DNA from: Bacillus thuringiensis
GTDB taxonomy: Bacteria > Bacillota > Bacilli > Bacillales > Bacillaceae_G
Length of the DNA stretch: 64,000 bases
NCBI RefSeq assembly: GCF_001182785.1
Contig: NZ_CP012099.1
Location: 4,834,501-4,898,500, forward strand
Direction: 5' to 3'
The notes beneath the pieces are model-generated. The model had not been told where the DNA came from and searched no databases. It saw only the letters and a program-made list of their open reading frames with translations. The first letter of the stretch is position 1. Each line of letters opens with the position of its first letter. Of the stretch, positions 52,021-60,658 are shown piece by piece. The translations under genes were made by a program, and so were the position numbers.

Positions 52021-53559
52021 TTAATGACTAATACTAGCTGTTGGGTATAATGTTGTTCCTCCAATTGAAACTTTTATTTCATTTGTTAATGGAACGTTTT
52101 GTTCATTAATAATTGTTCTCCACCATTCCCATGCAAGACCTGTACATTCTCTTGCTACAATTTTTATATTTTTTGAGTTCGGTGGAAGAGGGATAACTGT
52201 AGAGTAATGAGCCGTTTTGTCTTTTCCGCTACCATCCCACGTTTTATGTGTTAGTACTTCGTTACCCTTTTGGTCAAATGTGAATTCATCCCAAGATACA
52301 TCAAATTGAGCAACGTAAGCACCGTAATGATCAAGTGTCATTTTAGCACTTGAATATTCTGTAGTTGTCGTCTCAATATAATCTGTATTGTTATGAACAG
52401 CAGCAGTTGCATTATCTTTTAAGAAAGTACTTGTATATGAAATCGGGTATGCTGGATTTTTAAGACTTAATTCAGCATTATCTTTAATGATATTTCGGAT
52501 TTCATTGAAATCTTTAGTAACAACCTTGTTATGCTCTTTCGCATCTCCGCCTAATACTACAGCAGTAAAGGTACTTTCTTCAAAAATATCTTTATACTGT
52601 CCACTTGTTTCAACACTGTTATTCTTAAGTAAGGCTTTAAAAGCAGCTTGTACATCTTTGCTCTTAGATGTTGTTTCTAATTTTACATAAATCGTTCTAC
52701 CATAAGCTACATTTGAAACCATAACAGGTGGAGCCGAATTACTTACGCCTTTTCGAGTTAACTCGTCAAAAGTAACACTATTATCAAAAAGGTCAGATGG
52801 ATTGTTAGGTAGTTCAGCACTTACCGTATAAAATATTTGCTTATACGCCGCTACCATCACTTTTTTCTCTCCATTTGCAACCGCATTAAAATCAATGTTT
52901 AGACTGTTATCAAGATATTTAGCGTTAACATTAAGAGCACTTGCGATTTGTGATTTACTATAAACCATAGATTCCGTATACTGCATTCTTGCAGGTAACG
53001 TATGTGTTGTGGAATACTTTTCATTCCAAGTAGATACTAAATCGTCTACTGCTCCAGCTACATTACCATATGTCGGATTTTGGACAGTGATTGTATTTTC
53101 TTTTCTCATGCCCGGTAAGTCTATACTAATATTCAAAGGCTTTCTCTTAGCCACTAATAAACTCGGTTGATTGTCTGCAAAAGCTTTATTTGCAAGTTGT
53201 ACAGCTCCTGGATACGTACGATTCACTACCGAATCAATAATTGAAATATCGACTGGTGACGTTGTAAGTGATTTTTTCTCGCGTTCCACTACTACAAATT
53301 TACCATTTGAATTGATACTTTCTTTCGGAACAAAACTCTCTACCTTATCACCATTTACAGCTAAAACCTCTTGATTATTATATTTAAGATTTGCTATACC
53401 AGTATCAATGCCACTAGCATTTTTGGTTACATCAGTTGCATTACTTGCTTGTGTTTCTGCGAAGGAAATAGATGAATAATTAATAGTGCATAGACTAACT
53501 AATAAACATGCAAGGAACTTTCTTCTTTTAGTTTTTTTCTTAATATTCAGAAAAATCAC
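52021..53559 (-). CDS. clo: Cereolysin O-type cholesterol-dependent cytolysin
   Basis: A 512-residue pore-forming toxin of the thiol-activated (cholesterol-dependent) cytolysin family, as cereolysin O/anthrolysin O. A signal peptide ends near SISFAE. The membrane-insertion and cholesterol-recognition parts are intact: the undecapeptide [11 protein letters not shown] and the Thr-Leu pair in [10 protein letters not shown]. The GTG start gives [15 protein letters not shown]. The only clear promoter lies upstream of a 26-residue peptide gene 59 bases away, with a PlcR box, so the toxin is probably the second cistron of a PlcR-regulated transcript. Confidence 0.95.
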   Translation of the reverse strand: MIFLNIKKKTKRRKFLACLLVSLCTINYSSISFAETQASNATDVTKNASGIDTGIANLKYNNQEVLAVNGDKVESFVPKESINSNGKFVVVEREKKSLTTSPVDISIIDSVVNRTYPGAVQLANKAFADNQPSLLVAKRKPLNISIDLPGMRKENTITVQNPTYGNVAGAVDDLVSTWNEKYSTTHTLPARMQYTESMVYSKSQIASALNVNAKYLDNSLNIDFNAVANGEKKVMVAAYKQIFYTVSAELPNNPSDLFDNSVTFDELTRKGVSNSAPPVMVSNVAYGRTIYVKLETTSKSKDVQAAFKALLKNNSVETSGQYKDIFEESTFTAVVLGGDAKEHNKVVTKDFNEIRNIIKDNAELSLKNPAYPISYTSTFLKDNATAAVHNNTDYIETTTTEYSSAKMTLDHYGAYVAQFDVSWDEFTFDQKGNEVLTHKTWDGSGKDKTAHYSTVIPLPPNSKNIKIVARECTGLAWEWWRTIINEQNVPLTNEIKVSIGGTTLYPTASISH

Positions 53560-53582
53560 CCCGTTCTTTTTTTAGTAAAATA

Positions 53583-53597
53583 TGATAATGATTGATA
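53583..53597. promoter_or_regulatory. Weak Fur-like sequence before cereolysin O
   Basis: TGATAATGATTGATA (12 of 15 matches to the 7-1-7 Fur consensus) lies between the small peptide stop and the toxin start. Confidence 0.25.
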
Positions 53598-53618
53598 AAT
53601 GATAGCTAACTAATAAAC

Positions 53619-53699
53619 TTACATAAATGCTTTTAAAAGTTCTTGAATTAACGGGATTACGCCACCTACAAATTTTAAAACTGCCATTGCGATTTCCAT
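53619..53699 (-). CDS. 26-residue amphipathic peptide in the cereolysin O transcript
   Basis: An ATG at 53699 stands seven bases after a perfect AAAGGAGG ribosome binding site, about the strongest in this region. The 26-residue product runs MEIAMAVLKFVGGVI then PLIQELLKAFM. It is hydrophobic with charges only at Glu2, Lys9, Glu20 and Lys23, and in helical projection is amphipathic, the size and style of staphylococcal delta-toxin or PSM peptides. No signal peptide is visible. It is the first cistron behind the PlcR-box promoter and precedes the cytolysin. A role as a membrane-active peptide, a leader or an mRNA-stabilising ORF is open. Confidence 0.7.
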   Translation of the reverse strand: MEIAMAVLKFVGGVIPLIQELLKAFM

Positions 53700-53751
53700 A
53701 TTATTTCCTCCTTTTTATTGCTACGAAAATATGATTTATCTTTATGCCCTC

Positions 53752-53780
53752 ATTATAGTGACCCCTTACACTTTTATCAA
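53752..53780 (-). promoter_or_regulatory. SigA promoter of the peptide/cereolysin O operon
   Basis: On the minus strand TTGATA (53780-53775) and TATAAT (53757-53752) are separated by 17 bases. Confidence 0.75.
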
Positions 53781-53790
53781 TACACTCTGA

Positions 53791-53806
53791 TATGCAATAT
53801 TACATA
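53791..53806 (-). promoter_or_regulatory. PlcR box
   Basis: TATGCAATATTACATA matches every position of the PlcR consensus TATGNAWWWWTNCATA, ten bases upstream of the -35. PlcR activates secreted virulence factors of the B. cereus group at high cell density through the PapR peptide. Confidence 0.92.
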
Positions 53807-53918
53807 TAAAAAACAAGCTGAATTCTTTTGAAAAATTATACAGAGATATTTTTTTCGCTTGGTACATACTTGAAAAGGTGAAGCATTCTTTTGCATTTTA
53901 TGAGTAATCACATAAAAA

Positions 53919-53989
53919 AAGCTGCTGCCTATAAAATGTAGACAGCAACTTCAACTAGAATGTCTTGCATAATCTACGCAAGACATTTT
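53919..53989 (-). terminator. Two hairpins ending the petrobactin operon
   Basis: TGTCTTGC/GCAAGACA (about 53961-53985) sits next to the ATPase stop codon. A second hairpin, GCTGCTG-CCTA/TAGACAGCAAC (about 53921-53948), has a T7 run on the minus strand. Confidence 0.75.
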
Positions 53990-53993
53990 ATAA

Positions 53994-54746
53994 CTAATAC
54001 ACTGCGATCGGCCCATAAGGACCATTAATAATTTCTATTTTTGTTTCAAAAATATCTGTCAAAAGTGTTGGGTCCATAACCTCTTCTACTGTTCCGAAAG
54101 CAGCAATTTGTCCATCTTTCATAGCACAAATTTTATCCGAGTATTTAGCTGCAAAATTTATGTCATGCATAACAGTCAAAATTGTTCGTCCAAATTCATT
54201 AGCTGCACGTCTCAAATGCTCCATCATTTGAACAGAACGAGCAACATCAAGGTTGTTCAAAGGTTCGTCCAAAAGTACATATTCCGTCTCTTGGCACAGT
54301 ACCATCGCTACATATGCCCTTTGTCTTTGACCACCAGAAAGCTCATCTAAATATCTATTCTCTAAACTAGTTAAATCTAAGAAATCGATATATTTAGAGA
54401 TGATAGCCTCATCTTCTTTAGTCAATCTTCCCTTTGAATAAGGAAAGCGCCCAAATCCAACTAGTTGTCTCACAGTAAGCCTAGTTACAAAATGATTTTC
54501 TTGTCGCAATATAGTCAAAACTTTTGCTAAGTCTTTTGATTTAGATTCAGAAACATCCATATTTGCTACCTGAATTTGGCCTTCATCCATATCTAAAAGT
54601 CTGCCAATCATTAAAAGTGTCGTTGACTTTCCAGCACCATTTGGTCCAATTAAAGAAGTAAAGCCCGCTTTTGGTATTTCAATATCCAAAGGTCCTATTT
54701 TCACCTTATCAGTATAGAACTTTTTAACATTATCAATTTTTATCAT
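53994..54746 (-). CDS. fatE: Iron-siderophore ABC transporter ATPase (FatE-like)
   Basis: A 250-residue ATPase of the FecE/FepC type. Walker A is GPNGAGKSTTL, the signature is ELSGGQRQRAYVAMVL, Walker B is YVLLDEPLNNLD and the H-loop is LTVMHDINFA. It energises uptake of ferri-petrobactin and related catecholates in the FatBCDE assignment, which I base on the gene order and closeness to smpB/ssrA as in B. anthracis. The start overlaps the preceding permease stop by four bases. The last gene of the operon. Confidence 0.88.
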   Translation of the reverse strand: MIKIDNVKKFYTDKVKIGPLDIEIPKAGFTSLIGPNGAGKSTTLLMIGRLLDMDEGQIQVANMDVSESKSKDLAKVLTILRQENHFVTRLTVRQLVGFGRFPYSKGRLTKEDEAIISKYIDFLDLTSLENRYLDELSGGQRQRAYVAMVLCQETEYVLLDEPLNNLDVARSVQMMEHLRRAANEFGRTILTVMHDINFAAKYSDKICAMKDGQIAAFGTVEEVMDPTLLTDIFETKIEIINGPYGPIAVY

Positions 54747-55807
54747 AAAGCCCTCTTCCTTAAAACTATAGTTAAGAATATGATTCCACCAAATAATTCA
54801 ATAATAACTGAAACTACACCTTGAGCATGGAATACATGATACATTAAAAAGTATGCACTCGTCATTATCAAAAATCCTATAGCAAAAGCCATTGGAAAAA
54901 TATATCTATGATCATACGTTGATGCTGCCTGATAACTCAAAGTTGCTACTAAAAAGCCGTAGAAAGTAAGTGGCCCAATTAGAGCTGTTGAAATGGACAT
55001 CAAAATAGCAACTAATACAAGCGTATAAATTACACTAGGTTGGTATTTAACTCCAAAAGAAGTAGCAACATCCTTTCCTAGTGACAAAACATTTAAATTC
55101 TTAGAATGAGCAAAAATTAATACTGCTATAATTATGATCATAGGAATTACAATAGGAAAATATGCAGGATCTGCATGATTAACAGAACCAAATAATCTTG
55201 CTTGTAAGATATCAAATTCTGAAGGCGCAAGTAGTTTTCTCATGAAAGTTGACACAGAATTTAGCCCGGTACCAATAATAATTCCAACTAAAAGCATAAG
55301 TTGTAAATTCCCGTATTTACCGGAAAGTAACCATCCATAAAGTATCAAACTCATGAAGACCATAACAACAACTTGGAATAAAAATGATCCAATTCCATTA
55401 AAATTTATTAACGCACTAGCACCAAAGAAGAATACTGTACTCGTTTGAATTGCTGAATAAAGTGATTCGAAACCTAAAAGTGAAGGAGTAATAATTTTAT
55501 TATTCGTAATAGATTGGAAAGCAACTGTCGATAAGCTATGGCAAACCGCAGCAATAATCATTGCAACAATAGCTACTATCCTTCTCTTAACGACTGGGAT
55601 AAAAGAAGGTGAATCTATCGGAACTGGATTGTTATAAACTAAAAGTCCATATGAAGAAAGAAGACCTAAAGCAATCAATGTTATCAGTAAAATCCAATAA
55701 CGTCTTGCTTCCTTCTTAGACCGAAAAGCGCTAGCTGATCTACTTTCATTATGAAGGCTAGAATCGATTTCGACATTTTCTTTTTTTCTATATTCTAATG
55801 TGATCAT
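54743..55807 (-). CDS. fatD: Iron-siderophore ABC transporter permease (FatD-like)
   Basis: A 354-residue FecCD-family permease with about nine helices. The family segments GIIIGTGLNSVSTFMRKLL, SLGKDVATSFGV and GPLTFYGFLVATLSYQ (coupling-helix GPI/xGFV region) are visible. An extra 35-residue charged N-terminus (KKENVEIDSSLHNESRSASAFRSKKEARR) precedes the first helix, unusual for the family. Its start overlaps the upstream permease stop (ATGA-type), so the genes are translationally coupled. C/D lettering is provisional. Confidence 0.85.
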   Translation of the reverse strand: MITLEYRKKENVEIDSSLHNESRSASAFRSKKEARRYWILLITLIALGLLSSYGLLVYNNPVPIDSPSFIPVVKRRIVAIVAMIIAAVCHSLSTVAFQSITNNKIITPSLLGFESLYSAIQTSTVFFFGASALINFNGIGSFLFQVVVMVFMSLILYGWLLSGKYGNLQLMLLVGIIIGTGLNSVSTFMRKLLAPSEFDILQARLFGSVNHADPAYFPIVIPMIIIIAVLIFAHSKNLNVLSLGKDVATSFGVKYQPSVIYTLVLVAILMSISTALIGPLTFYGFLVATLSYQAASTYDHRYIFPMAFAIGFLIMTSAYFLMYHVFHAQGVVSVIIELFGGIIFLTIVLRKRAL

Positions 55808-56820
55808 CGTAGCCTCCTTGGTTTTCTTTGTCTCAATAAAATAGTAATAAACACGACTGCTCCCACTGTTGCAAGTATTAAAGAAACAGGTAATTCAAAA
55901 GGCTGTATAATTGTTCGAGAAATGATGTCACAGGCAGTTATTGATCCCATTCCGATCACACAAACCCAAGGTAAATTACTCCTAAGATCATCACCTCTAA
56001 ACATTGAAACGATATTTGGCACAATTAATCCTAAGAAAGGTAAGTGTCCAATAACAGCTGCAACAATTCCAACTGCAACAGAGATAAGAGCAGTCCCAAA
56101 AAGAACAATTCTATTGTAATTAACTCCAAGACTTGTTGCGACATCTTCTCCTAGTCCAGCTAAAGTCAATCTATTAGCATACATAAAAATAAGAAAAGTA
56201 ATGATAACAATCAGCCATAAATATTCATATCTTCCCACCTGAATGTTAGCAAATGAACCTACAAACCAAGTTTCAATACTTTGCGTCTTTTGAAAAAGGA
56301 GTCCTAAAAAAGTAGACACTGCAGAAATTACTGCTCCAAGCATCAATCCAATAATCGGAACAATTAAAGACGAACGAAGCTTAACTCTTCTTAAAAATAG
56401 AAAGAAAATCATAGTTCCTATAAAAGAAAAAATGATTGCACCAGTCATTCTTTGAACTAAAGTCGGGGCAGGAAATAATAAATACACAAAAAGCAGGCCT
56501 AAGCCTGACCATTCAATAGTCCCCGTTGTAGTAGGTTCAACAAAGCGATTCTGTGTAATGAGTTGCATTACGAGCCCTGCCATCGCCATCGCAGCTCCAG
56601 TAAGCATTAATGCAGCTGTTCTCGGAACACGAGTTATGAAAAACATCTCTGTCCCGTCCTCTTGTCCACGTATATCATAAACTCCAGTAAACAGTGATAT
56701 AATCCCTAAAATTATAACAACTATAATCGCTATTATAAAAGGTTTTGTCCATAATTTATTGTGATTATAAAACTGGGGTTGAGAAATATTCTCAACCCTA
56801 GAAATTATATTTTTTGACAC
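55804..56820 (-). CDS. fatC: Iron-siderophore ABC transporter permease (FatC-like)
   Basis: A 338-residue FecCD-family permease, partner of the next gene. It has VPRTAALMLTGAAMAMAGLVMQLITQNRFVEPTTTG (the canonical RxPR...G...G...Q region), GLGEDVATSLGVN and GHLPFLGLIVPNIVSM. A heterodimer of the two permeases forms the channel across the membrane. The gap to the substrate-binding protein gene upstream is 19 bases. The start follows AGGAGTACGAAAC. Confidence 0.87.
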   Translation of the reverse strand: MSKNIISRVENISQPQFYNHNKLWTKPFIIAIIVVIILGIISLFTGVYDIRGQEDGTEMFFITRVPRTAALMLTGAAMAMAGLVMQLITQNRFVEPTTTGTIEWSGLGLLFVYLLFPAPTLVQRMTGAIIFSFIGTMIFFLFLRRVKLRSSLIVPIIGLMLGAVISAVSTFLGLLFQKTQSIETWFVGSFANIQVGRYEYLWLIVIITFLIFMYANRLTLAGLGEDVATSLGVNYNRIVLFGTALISVAVGIVAAVIGHLPFLGLIVPNIVSMFRGDDLRSNLPWVCVIGMGSITACDIISRTIIQPFELPVSLILATVGAVVFITILLRQRKPRRLR

Positions 56821-56839
56821 TGTTTCGTACTCCTTTACA

Positions 56840-57856
56840 CTACTTAGCTAAAGTTTTTGCCACATTTCCAAATAACTCTATATAAGTTTGAATTGATTCA
56901 TTTGTGTAAGTATCTTCTGGTGCATAAATAACTTGTTTTTTAGAAACAGCAGTTGTGTTTTGAAGAGCAGGTGATTTAGAAATAACATCCTTAGCAGGTG
57001 TTGACTTAGCTGCATCAGATGTTGCAGCATCACGATCTAATACGAAAATCCAATCAGGATTTGTTTGTGCAATAGCTTCAACAGAAACGTCATCACCTTT
57101 ATGACCTGCAGTAGAATTTGAAACTTCTAACGCTGGAGTCCAACCGAAAATTTCATACATTGGTCCCCAAACGCGACCAGAATGTGGAGCAGCAAAACCA
57201 ATATTACCACCAGTAACGATAACACTCATAACTTTATCTTTTCCGTTATAAGCAGATTTTGCTTTTTCAATAGATTTATCAAAATCAGCTACTAATTGTT
57301 TAGCTTCTTTATCTTTATTAAAGATTTTTCCTAAAGTAACTGTAGAATCTTTAAGTCCTTTTACTAAGTTTTCGCCAGGCTTAGTAGCTTTCTCAGAGAC
57401 ATCAAAATTAAGATCAATAACTGCTGCATTTGGTACTAATTTTTTGATTTCTTCGTAATGGTCAGCAAATCTTTGACCAACGATTACAAGGTCAGGGTTT
57501 GCCGCTGCAATAATTTCAAGATTTGGTTCACGGTGATTCCCAATATTTTGAACTTTTTCATCCTTTTTATATGCTGAATCAGCAGGCATGATATCCTTTG
57601 GAGCAGCCGCTAATTTAATTCCCCAATCAGATAAAGTTTCAAAAGTTCTGTTATCCAAAGCAACTACATTCTTTGGGTTTACAGGGACTTTAACAGTTCC
57701 ATGAGCATCAGTGATTTCAACCGTTTTTGGCTTATCACTACCATTATCTTTATTATTAGCCTTCGAAGTTTCTTTACTTGAATCTGAGCAAGCTACTAAC
57801 ATTAAAGTGAAAACTGCTAGAATACTCACTAATTTTAAAAGCATAGATTTTTTCAT
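56840..57856 (-). CDS. fatB: Siderophore-binding lipoprotein (FatB-like, petrobactin)
   Basis: A 338-residue periplasmic-binding-type lipoprotein with the lipobox LMLVACSDSS. Two lobes follow, with VVALDNRTFETLSDWGIKLAA and PDLVIVGQRF in the first and NPDWIFVLDRDAAT and PEDTYTNESIQTY in the second. This arrangement is like YclQ/FatB, which bind ferric petrobactin and 3,4-dihydroxybenzoate. The ATG at 57856 follows TAAGGAGTATA. The frame extends 26 codons further without support. A Fur-like box lies about 90 bases upstream. Confidence 0.88.
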   Translation of the reverse strand: MKKSMLLKLVSILAVFTLMLVACSDSSKETSKANNKDNGSDKPKTVEITDAHGTVKVPVNPKNVVALDNRTFETLSDWGIKLAAAPKDIMPADSAYKKDEKVQNIGNHREPNLEIIAAANPDLVIVGQRFADHYEEIKKLVPNAAVIDLNFDVSEKATKPGENLVKGLKDSTVTLGKIFNKDKEAKQLVADFDKSIEKAKSAYNGKDKVMSVIVTGGNIGFAAPHSGRVWGPMYEIFGWTPALEVSNSTAGHKGDDVSVEAIAQTNPDWIFVLDRDAATSDAAKSTPAKDVISKSPALQNTTAVSKKQVIYAPEDTYTNESIQTYIELFGNVAKTLAK

Positions 57857-57946
57857 ATGTATACTCCTTATAGTGTGATTTATTTCGAAAATGATGACAT
57901 CCATAGATTGAATTAGAAAGTAACTTTTATTCAATTGAATCGCTAT

Positions 57947-57961
57947 TGATAATCATTTTCA
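57947..57961. promoter_or_regulatory. Fur-like box upstream of the petrobactin operon
   Basis: TGATAATCATTTTCA matches 14 of 15 positions of the Bacillus 7-1-7 Fur consensus. The remainder of 57962-58300 has short fragments that may be insertion-sequence remnants (for example GTGTCGATTTTTTTCGAGTA near 58083) but no gene. Confidence 0.65.
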
Positions 57962-58308
57962 TTTGAACATCCTGTTAATTAGTATAGTCATTAATTCTGT
58001 GAAAATCTTGTGAATGGTGCGAATTCATAAAATCAGGCATAAAAAGTAATATGTGAAGTCAGGCACCTTTATTCTTCAGAGCGTGTCGATTTTTTTCGAG
58101 TAGACACTTTCATTAGATCCGGTCTCAACTAATGCGCACTAGAATCGTCCCCTCCACACTACCCAAAAGATGAGCACCTTATAAACCATAATTTCCCCTG
58201 CAAAAAATGCTCATTAATAGCTAATGTTTTCATAATCCATTGCCTGATAGAAATATTCTTTTTACATCTTTTAAGACTTCACAGAAACTATTTGATTATC
58301 ATATTTAA

Positions 58309-58354
58309 TAAAAAAATGAGTAAAACCAAATGAAATAGTTTTACTCATTTTTTT
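58309..58354 (-). terminator. Response regulator terminator
   Basis: AAATGAGTAAAAC pairs with GTTTTACTCATTT around 11 bases, with a T run on either strand. Confidence 0.85.
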
Positions 58355-58369
58355 ATTATCTTATTTTTA

Positions 58370-59047
58370 TCAGTCAATCATCGAATAGCCTCTGCCATGT
58401 ATCGTTTGAATATATCTTTCTTTTTTCTCGCACTTTAACTTTTTTCTTACATACCCAATATATAAATCTACTACATTTGGATTTACTACTACGTTATATC
58501 CCCAAACCTGATTCAAAAGCATTTCACGGCTCAATATTGTATTTTTATTCTTGATTAAAAATACAAGTAAATCGTACTCGCGCTTAGTAAGCGAGAGGTT
58601 TTCGCCACCTTTTTTCACAATATTGCTAGATGCATCAACAAAGAGATCTTTAAACTGAAAAAAGTTTGTCTCATTTTGCTGAATACAGCCACTTCTCCTT
58701 AAAATCGCTTGAACTCTTGCTACTAATTCTTCTTTCACAAATGGTTTTCTTATATAATCATCTGCTCCTGCTTGTAATCCTGCTATGCAATCCTTGCTAG
58801 AAATATTATCGGTCACAATAATGATTGGTGTCTTTTTAACAAGCCGTATTTGTCTGCAAATTTCTGGTCCCGATATACTTAATGAATCCCAATCTAATAT
58901 GATAATATCCCAGTCTTGTTCATATATTATATTTAAACCTTCGTTTTCATTGTGAAGTTTTAAAATGAAATAGCCTTCTTGCGTTAGACCGCTTACGATT
59001 TTCTTTGCTGAAGACCGTTCATTTTTAATCACCAACACCTGCTTCAC
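58370..59047 (-). CDS. Orphan OmpR/PhoB-type response regulator with altered acidic pocket
   Basis: A 225-residue response regulator: receiver domain (about 1-115) and winged-helix DNA-binding domain (SLTKREYDLLVFLIKNKNTILSREMLLNQVWGY, VDLYIGYVRKKL, IQTIHGRGYSM). The likely phosphoacceptor Asp52 is kept (IIILDWDSLS) and so is the lysine in YIRKPF, but the usual Asp-Asp pair at positions 8-9 is Lys-Asn (VLVIKNERSS), so Mg2+-dependent phosphorylation is doubtful. No histidine kinase gene is adjacent. The GTG at 59047 follows TAGAGGTGAACC. Neighbours suggest no specific target. Confidence 0.88.
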   Translation of the reverse strand: MKQVLVIKNERSSAKKIVSGLTQEGYFILKLHNENEGLNIIYEQDWDIIILDWDSLSISGPEICRQIRLVKKTPIIIVTDNISSKDCIAGLQAGADDYIRKPFVKEELVARVQAILRRSGCIQQNETNFFQFKDLFVDASSNIVKKGGENLSLTKREYDLLVFLIKNKNTILSREMLLNQVWGYNVVVNPNVVDLYIGYVRKKLKCEKKERYIQTIHGRGYSMID

Positions 59048-59559
59048 CGATGGTTCACCTCTACTTCAATATAACTTATTTAGATAAAAAATTATCCCCA
59101 AAAAACAATTTAAGATTTATAAATTTAAAATTCCTAAATAATCCATGAAAACAGCTTATTAGGAGAACTCTATATAATCTTACAATAGGTATGGATAAAA
59201 ACACAAAACATATTAATATTCTAATAAAACGAAAATTCAATGAAGTCTTATCAACCAGGTTTTGACGGGATAAACTTGTAATCATTAAGGGATACGCATT
59301 AAGGATAGAAGTGAAAGAAGTGAAGAATTAGAAGCATTCTATTTTTAAAATCCTAACTTTTCCACAAATAAAAGAAGCATAAACTTGCCGTGAATGTTAC
59401 AACAAAACAAATAAAAATACCTATTATTAGCATGTGGCATTTAATCTTACTATTTTATTCATTAAAGCTTTTATACAACAAGTTCAATAACTTTAACAAA
59501 GGAGTTTTAGTATATTGGCTTAATGGTAAAAGTGTTTGTAATGATATCCTTTGCTTTTA
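59048..59559. other. Gene-poor, AT-rich stretch with a repeat fragment
   Basis: No convincing coding frame. Sequence B of the CCACAAA repeat family (TTTTCCACAAATAAAAGAAG followed by CATAAACTTGCCG) lies at 59355-59390. The frame at 59076-59285 has no ribosome binding site and looks fortuitous. Confidence 0.5.
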
Positions 59560-59597
59560 GAGGTACCGTCAGGAAAATGCGGATTTACAACACTAAG
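59560..59597 (+). mobile_element. Solitary 38-bp Tn3-family terminal inverted repeat
   Basis: GAGGTACCGTCAGGAAAATG followed by CGGATTTACAACACTAAG fits the length and the GGGGTACCG...CTAAG ends of Tn4430/Tn3-type inverted repeats. No transposase or second end is seen in the window. Directly after it CATTTTCCTGACG (59601-59613) is the exact complement of 13 bases inside the repeat. The following short frame to 59753 is a probable remnant. Confidence 0.55.
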
Positions 59598-59763
59598 CCC
59601 ATTTTCCTGACGATTCCTCCGCTTTCAACAACGTTAAGAAAATTTTATATGAAAGAAAGTTTTGTTCTTTTAACCAAAAACGGTCGTTTATGGTTAGATG
59701 AACTACTCACAGCTATTTATGTGATGCCATTTTTTAGATGTAATCAAAGATAGTACAGTTGCA

Positions 59764-60333
59764 TCATGAATTTGCCAAATTCCTTGTGTCTGTTGTCCCA
59801 TATGGAAGGATCTCGTATATTTTTGCAGCAAGTGCCTGGGGAGATTCCTTTGCCCCTCTTTTAATCCAATCGTTAACAATATTATAGATACCGCCTGCTA
59901 AAAACAGGATTTGCATTCTGCTTATGTCATGATTGCGCGTAATATCCGCTTGAAAGACCTTTTCCATTGTGTAATTCAAATAATCAAGCATCATACTAGA
60001 TATATTTGCATCAATTAACTTTCCTGACGGCTTCTGTGCAGACACAAAGCCCTCTATAATATATTCAATAATTAGCTGCATACTTTCATAAGGATCCAAA
60101 CTATCAACCTCTTTCAAAAATTGTTGAACAATTTCATCCACTGATACTTGTACGACGTCGTAAACGTTGCGGTAGTATTTGTAGAATGTGACTCTGGCAA
60201 CTCCAGCCTTTTTGCAAATAGCTGTTACGGTTATATCTTGCAGTTTATGTTCATGCAACAGTGCGCTCAATGCCTCCATAATGTATTTCTGAGAGTGTAT
60301 ACTGTCTTCTCTTGACTTCCTCAAAACTAACAC
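59764..60333 (-). CDS. TetR/AcrR family regulator
   Basis: A 189-residue repressor with the TetR helix-turn-helix (EALSALLHEHKLQDITVTAICKKAGVARVTFYKYYRNVYDV) at the N-terminus and an all-helical ligand domain. It is divergent from the MMPL transporter, which it probably represses; a palindrome lies between them. The start at 60333 is GTG, with AAGGGAT upstream; a TTG three codons later is possible. Close to a transposon end, so the pair may have come by transfer. Confidence 0.88.
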   Translation of the reverse strand: MLVLRKSREDSIHSQKYIMEALSALLHEHKLQDITVTAICKKAGVARVTFYKYYRNVYDVVQVSVDEIVQQFLKEVDSLDPYESMQLIIEYIIEGFVSAQKPSGKLIDANISSMMLDYLNYTMEKVFQADITRNHDISRMQILFLAGGIYNIVNDWIKRGAKESPQALAAKIYEILPYGTTDTRNLANS

Positions 60334-60402
60334 ATCCCTTCATTCTGTTCGTTTTAAGTGTAAATTATCACATAGTGCTTGAAAGATGAAAATTCACTGT
60401 TA

Positions 60403-60420
60403 TACTTACACATGTAAGTA
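60403..60420. promoter_or_regulatory. TetR-type operator
   Basis: TACTTACA-CA-TGTAAGTA is an 8-2-8 perfect palindrome in the divergent promoter region (60334-60658). No other structure stands out in this region. Confidence 0.5.
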
Positions 60421-60658
60421 CAATTGTTAGTGTATAAAAGGCCATCATTGCTGTCAATGTGTACCATTTTCTTTGTTTCCTACTGGCAATTTCCCGCCAT
60501 TTTGCAAGCTATAAATAGGGTGAGATATACTGATACAATTTACAATATAAATTTTAAAATCCTTTTATATGAATAATACGAGATTTTGGCGTTTGTACGT
60601 TTCTAAATTACAACGTAAGAACAAGACAAATTTCCAACGAAAGTAGGGTGAGATTTAA

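Noticed and set aside
59076..59285. 69-residue minus-strand frame upstream of the response regulator
   Set aside because: Low-complexity AT-rich translation, no ribosome binding site, no family resemblance.
59523..59753. 76-residue frame over the transposon end
   Set aside because: It begins before and reads through the inverted repeat, has no recognised domain and no ribosome binding site; treated as remnant.
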